48,265 nt of DNA, from contig JAKDNM010000011.1 in NCBI GenBank assembly GCA_030456445.1, positions 1 through 48,265 of the forward strand, given 5' to 3'. Every line of letters begins with the position of its first letter. Within the stretch, counting starts at the first letter, position 1. Position numbers and translations under genes: made by a program. Origin of the DNA: Hyphomicrobiales bacterium. Its GTDB lineage: Bacteria > Pseudomonadota > Alphaproteobacteria > Rhizobiales > Rhizobiaceae. This document shows, piece after piece, positions 44,301 through 48,265 of the stretch. The notes beneath the pieces were generated by a model, which saw only the letters and a program-made list of their open reading frames with translations, made no database searches and was not told where the DNA came from.

Positions 44301-45126
44301 TCTGCGCACCGGCGAGTTCGACGACGGCCGGCTCGGCGAGATATTCATGGACATGCACAAGGAAGGTGCGGCCTTCGGCGCGATGATGAACAATTTCGCC
44401 ATCGCGATTTCCATCGGCCTGCAATACGGCGTGCCGCTGGAGGAATATGTCGACGCCTTCACCTTTGTGAAATTCGAACCGGCCGGCATGGTCATCGGCA
44501 ACGAGGCCATCAAGACCGCGACATCGATCATCGACTATGTCTTCCGCGAGCTTGCGATCTCCTATCTCGGCCGTAACGACCTCGCCCATGTCGATCCGTC
44601 GGAAATCTCCAACACCTCGCTCGGGCGCGGCATGTCGGAGGGCCGGCTGCCGGTGTCGAAGGGCCTGACGCGCGGCCAGACCTTCAAGGTGGTGTCGAGC
44701 GCAGAACCGAAGGGCTTTGCCGGGGGAGCGGCCCCCTCCGGGACCACCACCCCCACCCGCATGGCTCCCACGGCCGTTTCCGGCTCCAATGTGCGTTCGC
44801 TCGCCGGCGGCGCCGCGACGGTCACGGCGCTGAAACCCACGCTCGCCGCGCTCGCCGAGGAAGCCACCGCCTTCAAGCGCGACTACGAGGAGAAGGCCCG
44901 CGAGGCGGAAGAGGCAAGCGAAGCGGAAACCTCCGCCGAACTCTTCACCCAGGACGCAGCGAAGGAAGCCGCCGAGGCCAAAGCCGTCGCCGCCACCCGC
45001 CGCCAAAAGGCGATCATGCAGGGCTACACCGGCAACATGTGCTCGGAATGCCAGAACTTTACGATGGTGCGCAACGGGACGTGCGAGAAATGCGATACTT
45101 GCGGGGCGACCAGCGGGTGCTCGTGA
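41329..45126 (+). CDS. nrdJ: Vitamin B12-dependent ribonucleoside-diphosphate reductase (class II)
   Basis: 1,265-residue adenosylcobalamin-dependent enzyme that makes deoxyribonucleotides with or without oxygen. An N-terminal region with [11 protein letters not shown] leads to the ten-stranded barrel: [16 protein letters not shown] (about 145-160), the [21 protein letters not shown] block (active-site Cys about 476) and [22 protein letters not shown] (about 678-699). After about residue 1100 an Ala/Glu-rich flexible linker leads to a Cys-rich tail (CSEC..CEKCDTC..C, 1240-1265) for re-reduction. Length is typical of alphaproteobacterial NrdJ. The tandem NrdR boxes upstream suggest repression by NrdR. 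The start is the ATG at 41329 with AGGAAAAGGGA upstream. Confidence 0.97.
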   Translation: MRIERRFTRASQSRYAEIEFRKAVSEIRNPDGSIVFRLADIDVPAQFSQVATDVLAQKYFRKAGVPARLKKVEETSVPSFLWRSVADEAELAKLPENERYGSETDARQVFDRLAGTWTYWGWKGGYFATEEDALAFRDELAYMLATQRVAPNSPQWFNTGLHWAYGIDGPSQGHFHVDPFTGKLTKSKSAYEHPQPHACFIQSVSDDLVNEGGIMDLWVREARLFKYGSGTGSNFSHLRGEGERLSGGGKSSGLMSFLKIGDRAAGAIKSGGTTRRAAKMVVVDIDHPDIEQYIDWKVNEEQKVAALVTGSKIVKKHLAEIMKACVNCEGHDDDCFDPSLNTALKRAIRAAKRDAVPENYVKRVIQFARQGYTQIEFKTYDTDWDSEAYLTVSGQNSNNSVSLKEDFLHAVENDGDWNLVNRINGKVAKTLKARDLWEKIGYAAWASADPGLHFNTTMNDWHTSPAAGPIRASNPCSEYMFLDDTACNLASINLLPYRNFDGTIDIAAYEHSVRLWTIVLEVSVMMAQFPSKEIARLSYEYRTLGLGYANIGGLLMTSGIPYDSDAGRGICASLTAIMTGTAYATSAEMAAELGAFPDYDRNGENMLRVMRNHRRAAYGDHDGYEKLSVNPVPLNADHVWQKELVEHARAAWDRAIELGEEHGFRNAQATVIAPTGTIGLVMDCDTTGIEPDFALVKFKKLAGGGYFKIINRAVPEALRSLGYGEADIAEIEAYAVGHGNLNQAPGVNPGSLQAKGFTDEKIAALNAALKQAFDIKFVFNKWTLGEDFCKETLGFTDEQLNDLSFEILPALGFSKKEIEAANIHICGAMTLEGAPHLKAEHLPVFDCASPCGKVGKRYLSVESHIRMMAAAQPFISGAISKTINMPGEATVEDCKSAYMLSWKLALKANALYRDGSKLSQPLNASLLSDDDEEADDLVEELVAAPNAARAAAVTERIVERIVERVVRERERLPNRRKGYTQKAVVGGHKVYLRTGEFDDGRLGEIFMDMHKEGAAFGAMMNNFAIAISIGLQYGVPLEEYVDAFTFVKFEPAGMVIGNEAIKTATSIIDYVFRELAISYLGRNDLAHVDPSEISNTSLGRGMSEGRLPVSKGLTRGQTFKVVSSAEPKGFAGGAAPSGTTTPTRMAPTAVSGSNVRSLAGGAATVTALKPTLAALAEEATAFKRDYEEKAREAEEASEAETSAELFTQDAAKEAAEAKAVAATRRQKAIMQGYTGNMCSECQNFTMVRNGTCEKCDTCGATSGCS

Positions 45127-45174
45127 TCCGTCGATACCCACCCGCGGGAATCCGGACAGGCGTTTCAAAGCTGT

Positions 45175-45189
45175 GAGGGCATAGCCCTC
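45175..45189 (+). other. Small hairpin after nrdJ
   Basis: GAGGGC-ATA-GCCCTC, a 6-bp stem 49-63 bp after the nrdJ stop. No T-run follows, so it is only weakly terminator-like. Confidence 0.3.
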
Positions 45190-45317
45190 CCTGGAGTGCC
45201 GTTCCTCGCAAGCCAACGGATAACGACTGGCGAAGTCATTGATCGTCAATGGAAGCTCGGCGCGGAGATGGCCGGCCGCCACTTGCCGGCGCGGCCGGGG
45301 CGCGCGATAAGCGCGGC

Positions 45318-46049
45318 ATGGCTTCCCTTACCGCCATCGGCTTCGACGCCGACGACACGCTCTGGCAGAACGAACAGTTCTTCCGGCTGACGGAGGAGCG
45401 CTTCGCGGACCTCCTGAAGGACTATGCCGAGCGTGGCCATCTGGCCGTCCGGCTGCTCGATGCGGAGAAGCGCAACCTTTCGCATTACGGCTTCGGCATC
45501 AAGGGTTTTACGCTGTCCATGATCGAGACGGCGGTGGAGGTCACGGAGGGCAAGGTGCCGGCGAGCGTGATCGCCGATATCCTCGAAGCCGGCCGGGCCA
45601 TGCTGGCGCATCCCGTCGAGACGCTGCCGGATGCGCGCGCAACGCTGGAGCGGCTCGCCGGCGACTACCGGCTGATCCTCATCACCAAGGGCGACCTCTT
45701 CGACCAGGAGCGCAAGCTTGCCGCGTCCGGCCTCGGCGATCTGTTCGACGCCATCGAGATCGTCAGCGACAAGAGCGCCGCCACTTATGAGGCGATCTTC
45801 AAGCGCCATGCCGATGGGGCTGCGAGCAGCATGATGGTCGGCAATTCGCTGAAATCCGACGTCGTGCCGGCGATCCGTGCGGGCGCGTGGGGCGTCTACG
45901 TCCCGCATGAACTGACATGGGTTCTCGAGCATGTGCCCGAGCCCGACGGCGAGCCGCGCTTCCGGCGCATCGACGCGCTTGGCCAGCTGGCCGGGCTGAT
46001 CGAGGAGATCGGCGCCGCTACATCGCCCTCGGCACGTAGCGCCAGGTGA
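45318..46049 (+). CDS. HAD-family hydrolase
   Basis: 243-residue haloacid-dehalogenase-superfamily phosphatase. Motif I IGFDADDTLWQNE carries the nucleophile and acid Asp (residues 9 and 11), motif II is ILITKGD (Thr), and the loop VGNSLKSDVVPAIRAGAWGV (about 175-195) holds motif IV Asp. The helical cap domain (about 18-100) suggests small-molecule phosphate substrates. I start at MASLTAIGFDADD because the frame open upstream to 45249 is low-complexity and outside the family. No good ribosome-binding site is seen. It overlaps the convergent MFS gene by 32 bases. Confidence 0.92.
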   Translation: MASLTAIGFDADDTLWQNEQFFRLTEERFADLLKDYAERGHLAVRLLDAEKRNLSHYGFGIKGFTLSMIETAVEVTEGKVPASVIADILEAGRAMLAHPVETLPDARATLERLAGDYRLILITKGDLFDQERKLAASGLGDLFDAIEIVSDKSAATYEAIFKRHADGAASSMMVGNSLKSDVVPAIRAGAWGVYVPHELTWVLEHVPEPDGEPRFRRIDALGQLAGLIEEIGAATSPSARSAR

Positions 46050-47217
46050 GCCAGCAGCACACCGCGACGAAGACGCCGAGCGCGGCGAAGACCCCGCCGA
46101 GCCCGGTGAAGGCGAGCACGACCGAATAGACGAGCGGCGGCGTCAGGTCCGACAGGTCGATATAGGTGCGATAGACCGCCGTCATCTGCGGGCGGTCGCG
46201 TATGCGCACGGCGCGCATATAGACGGTGGAGCCGAGCGCATCGACGGCGATGACGAACAGCGCGCAGCCAAGCAGGAAGGTTCCGGCCAAAAGAGGATGC
46301 GCCTCGCCGGCGGCAGCGGCCGCGAAAAGAAACAGCGCCAGCATCATGAAGGCGAAGGCGATGGTCCGGCGCGCGCCGAAGCGCCGGCCGGCCTTTCCCC
46401 AGAAAAGGGCGAAGAAGAGCAGCAGATTGCCCGCCGAAACGAACAGGCCACCGATGAGCTTGCCTTCGCCCGTCGCCACCATGAGGATCGGCACATAGAC
46501 GAAGAAGGTCGACCAGAAGCAGGAGCGGCCGAAAGCGATCACCCACGCCAGCCTGAGCCGCGGCTGGCTGACGAAGCGCCTGATATTCTTCAACGGATTC
46601 TGCGGCTGGGTTTTGCCCGGCCGGATCAACTCGTTGTCGCCGAGGCGGAAATGCCAAAACAGGGCCAGAAGGCACAGTGCGAAGGCCGCTACCACGCCAT
46701 GGGCGGCAAACAGGCCGAAGCGCGTATAGAGATAGACGCCGAGGAACGGGCCGCAGGTCCAGGCAAGCGTCGACCACGCCATGCGTAGCGATTCCGACTG
46801 CATGAACTCCTGCTTGCGGATGTAATCCATGATGTAGAGGTTGAGCGTAATGGAAAGCGCGCTCGCCCCCATGACGCGGAAGAGCATACCGAGCATCTGG
46901 CCGGGCAGCGACTGCGTGACGAAGAAGGCCGATCCGACGATGAGCGCAGACGCGCCGGCGGTATAGACCCAACGCCTTGAGAAACGCTCGATCAGGAACG
47001 GCATCGAGAGCGTCACCGAAAGCCCGAGCATCGCCACCAGCGTATAGAGAAGCGAGACTTCCTGCTCGTTGTGCAAGAGGTCGTAGGCCTGGATCGGGAT
47101 GACGCTGGATATGGAAGCCCGCGCGAAGGATTCCACCGCATAAAGCGCGGCGAAGGTGCGGGCTCCCCGCTGCGGCACGGCCGGGAGCCAGATCGGGTGC
47201 TGTACCTGCGTCGCCAT
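46018..47217 (-). CDS. MFS transporter
   Basis: 399-residue major-facilitator permease with about 12 hydrophobic helices. The helix 2-3 loop motif is poorly conserved, but FLIERFSRRWVYTAGASALIVG (about 70-92) is MFS-like, and the second half starts near residue 205 after a charged loop (LGDNELIRPGKTQPQNPLKNI). Start MATQVQHPIWLPAVPQR (47217) is taken; the frame extends to 47262 but with a non-conserved tail. The substrate is not predictable. Its 3' end overlaps the HAD gene by 32 bases, an antisense overlap. It lies 123 bp after the aldo/keto reductase on the same strand. Confidence 0.9.
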   Translation of the reverse strand: MATQVQHPIWLPAVPQRGARTFAALYAVESFARASISSVIPIQAYDLLHNEQEVSLLYTLVAMLGLSVTLSMPFLIERFSRRWVYTAGASALIVGSAFFVTQSLPGQMLGMLFRVMGASALSITLNLYIMDYIRKQEFMQSESLRMAWSTLAWTCGPFLGVYLYTRFGLFAAHGVVAAFALCLLALFWHFRLGDNELIRPGKTQPQNPLKNIRRFVSQPRLRLAWVIAFGRSCFWSTFFVYVPILMVATGEGKLIGGLFVSAGNLLLFFALFWGKAGRRFGARRTIAFAFMMLALFLFAAAAAGEAHPLLAGTFLLGCALFVIAVDALGSTVYMRAVRIRDRPQMTAVYRTYIDLSDLTPPLVYSVVLAFTGLGGVFAALGVFVAVCCWLTWRYVPRAM

Positions 47218-47340
47218 GGGAATCCGGGGAATGACCGCCCCGGAAGCTGCGCACTCCTTCAACGATTCGGATAGCAGGAAATCGACGCGGACAAGCGGGA
47301 AAGCGAAGCAGGCGGGTTGACCGGCCCTGCGTCCTTCCTC

Positions 47341-48165
47341 TCAATCCCACTTCGGCGAGAAGCGGAAATCGCAGAGGCGGCTGCTGGGGCGAGCGAGAGC
47401 GGAAATCGCCTTCATCTCGTCGCCGGAAAGGGCGAAATCGAAGATTGCGAGATTTTCCTTCAGGCGCTCCTTCTTCGTCGTGCGCGGAATGGCGACGACG
47501 CCCTCCTGCTGGACATGCCAGCGCAAGACGATTTGTCCCGGCGTTCGGCCATGCGCCTTGGCGGCTTCGAGGATCGGCCCTTCTGAGAGAAGGTCGCCGC
47601 CCCTGTGCAGCGGACAGTAGGACACCATCGCCATGCCGGCGCCCTGGCAAGCAGCGTGCACCTTCGACTGGTCGAGATAGGGGTGGTATTCGACCTGATC
47701 GACGGCGAGCGGGGCGTCGGAGAGCCCGGTCGCCTCGGCGAGCAGTGCGGTCGGGAAATTCGAGACGCCGATATGGCGCGTCAGCCCCTTCGCGCGCGCC
47801 TCGTTCAGCGCACCGAGGGTATCGGCAAGCGGCACCTTCGGGTCCGGCCAGTGAATGAGAAGCAAATCGACATGGTCGACGCCGAGCCGCTTCAGGCTGG
47901 CTTCGGTCGAACGGCGGAAGTCGCGCGGCGCGAGATCGGTATGCCATATCTTGGTGGTGAGGAAGAAATCGCCACGCGCGACGCCGGACGCTCTCAGACC
48001 GGCGCCGACCGCCTCTTCATTGTCGTAGGAGGTGGCCGTGTCGACATGGCGATAGCCGAGCTTCAGGGCCTCGGCGACCATATCCGTGCATTCGTCGTCT
48101 TTCAGCGTCCATGTGCCGAGCCCGAGCGCCGGAATGTGGGCGCCATTGGCGGCAATGCTGTGCAT
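47341..48165 (-). CDS. Aldo/keto reductase
   Basis: 274-residue NADPH-dependent TIM-barrel oxidoreductase of the AKR5-like group (2,5-diketo-gluconate reductase-type). The catalytic tetrad is visible: Asp/Tyr in YRHVDTATSYDNEE (about 38-51), Lys in LTTKIWHTD (about 68-76), and His in LLLIHWPDP (about 101-109). GVSNFPTALL and VDQVEYHPYLDQ are typical. Position of the NADPH-binding IPRTTKKERLKENL (about 229-242) is normal. Start MHSIAANGAHIPAL (48165) has GGGAG at proper spacing; two in-frame ATGs upstream (48180, 48222) are less likely. The substrate is unknown. Confidence 0.93.
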   Translation of the reverse strand: MHSIAANGAHIPALGLGTWTLKDDECTDMVAEALKLGYRHVDTATSYDNEEAVGAGLRASGVARGDFFLTTKIWHTDLAPRDFRRSTEASLKRLGVDHVDLLLIHWPDPKVPLADTLGALNEARAKGLTRHIGVSNFPTALLAEATGLSDAPLAVDQVEYHPYLDQSKVHAACQGAGMAMVSYCPLHRGGDLLSEGPILEAAKAHGRTPGQIVLRWHVQQEGVVAIPRTTKKERLKENLAIFDFALSGDEMKAISALARPSSRLCDFRFSPKWD

Positions 48166-48265
48166 GTGATTCTCTCCCATTTCCGATGGCTGGTGCTTGT
48201 GCCTTGTGTCAAAGCCCTGCAAACAACGGATGTACCCGGAAAGCCCGCCGATGCAAGAGCCCCTC
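48166..48265. other. Window end, no gene seen
   Basis: 100 bases upstream of the aldo/keto reductase. They contain the gene's ribosome-binding site and probably its promoter, but no clear element or other gene was seen. Confidence 0.4.

Noticed and set aside
1-48265. CRISPR array, transposase, toxin-antitoxin, phage or secretion-system genes
   Set aside because: No regularly spaced repeats and no such protein families were recognised on either strand.

Overview
The window looks like chromosomal DNA of an alphaproteobacterium of the order Hyphomicrobiales (Rhizobiales), probably Phyllobacteriaceae-like (Mesorhizobium, Aquamicrobium or Chelativorans relatives). This rests on GC-rich codon use, a long B12-dependent NrdJ ribonucleotide reductase, the lptF-lptG-lptD-surA-pdxA-rsmA and fabD-fabG-acpP-fabF-mltG-yicC-gmk gene orders, a proline-responsive putA/Lrp pair, and a palindromic intergenic repeat (16625-16725) that I recognise as common in rhizobial genomes. 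The genus is inference. No phage, transposase, integrase, rRNA or CRISPR array was seen.

Layout. 1-5482: truncated putA with divergent putR, a LiuR-like MerR regulator, the magnesium transporter mgtE and a DUF3175 protein. 5601-7257: tRNA-Leu(GAG), then a gene-poor stretch with three small predicted membrane proteins of unknown function, one only 45 aa long. 7380-11793: lipB, gamma-glutamyltransferase, the N-end-rule transferase bpt and an EamA exporter. 11897-16131: a two-gene RND efflux pump. 16166-18227: pepA and holC, separated by the palindromic repeat. 18633-26248: the envelope cluster lptF-lptG-lptD-surA-like-pdxA-rsmA. 26245-32656 (minus strand): fatty-acid and cell-wall cluster with gmk. 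32763-34450: DUF1993 and a secreted DUF1176-like protein. 34476-40723 (minus): a compact seven-gene operon of RutF-like flavin reductase, MoxR ATPase (CoxD-like), VWA protein (CoxE-like), split XdhC (two genes), a fused molybdopterin-binding/cytidylyltransferase protein and a secreted alpha/beta hydrolase. 41329-45126: nrdJ, preceded by tandem NrdR-box-like palindromes. 45318-48165: HAD hydrolase, MFS transporter and aldo/keto reductase.

How the genes fit together. Most are housekeeping: LPS export (LptF/G/D with a SurA-like chaperone), type II fatty-acid synthesis (FabD/G/AcpP/F), peptidoglycan processing (MltG), nucleotide and rRNA metabolism (Gmk, RsmA), lipoylation and dNTP synthesis. The most accessory-looking unit is the molybdenum-hydroxylase maturation operon. 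It has everything expected for cofactor insertion and sulfuration, but no CoxMSL/XdhAB structural genes lie beside it in this window. No clearly new defence or mobile system was found. The best leads are that orphan operon, the nrdJ control region, and the small proteins at 7120-7257 and 18481-18636.
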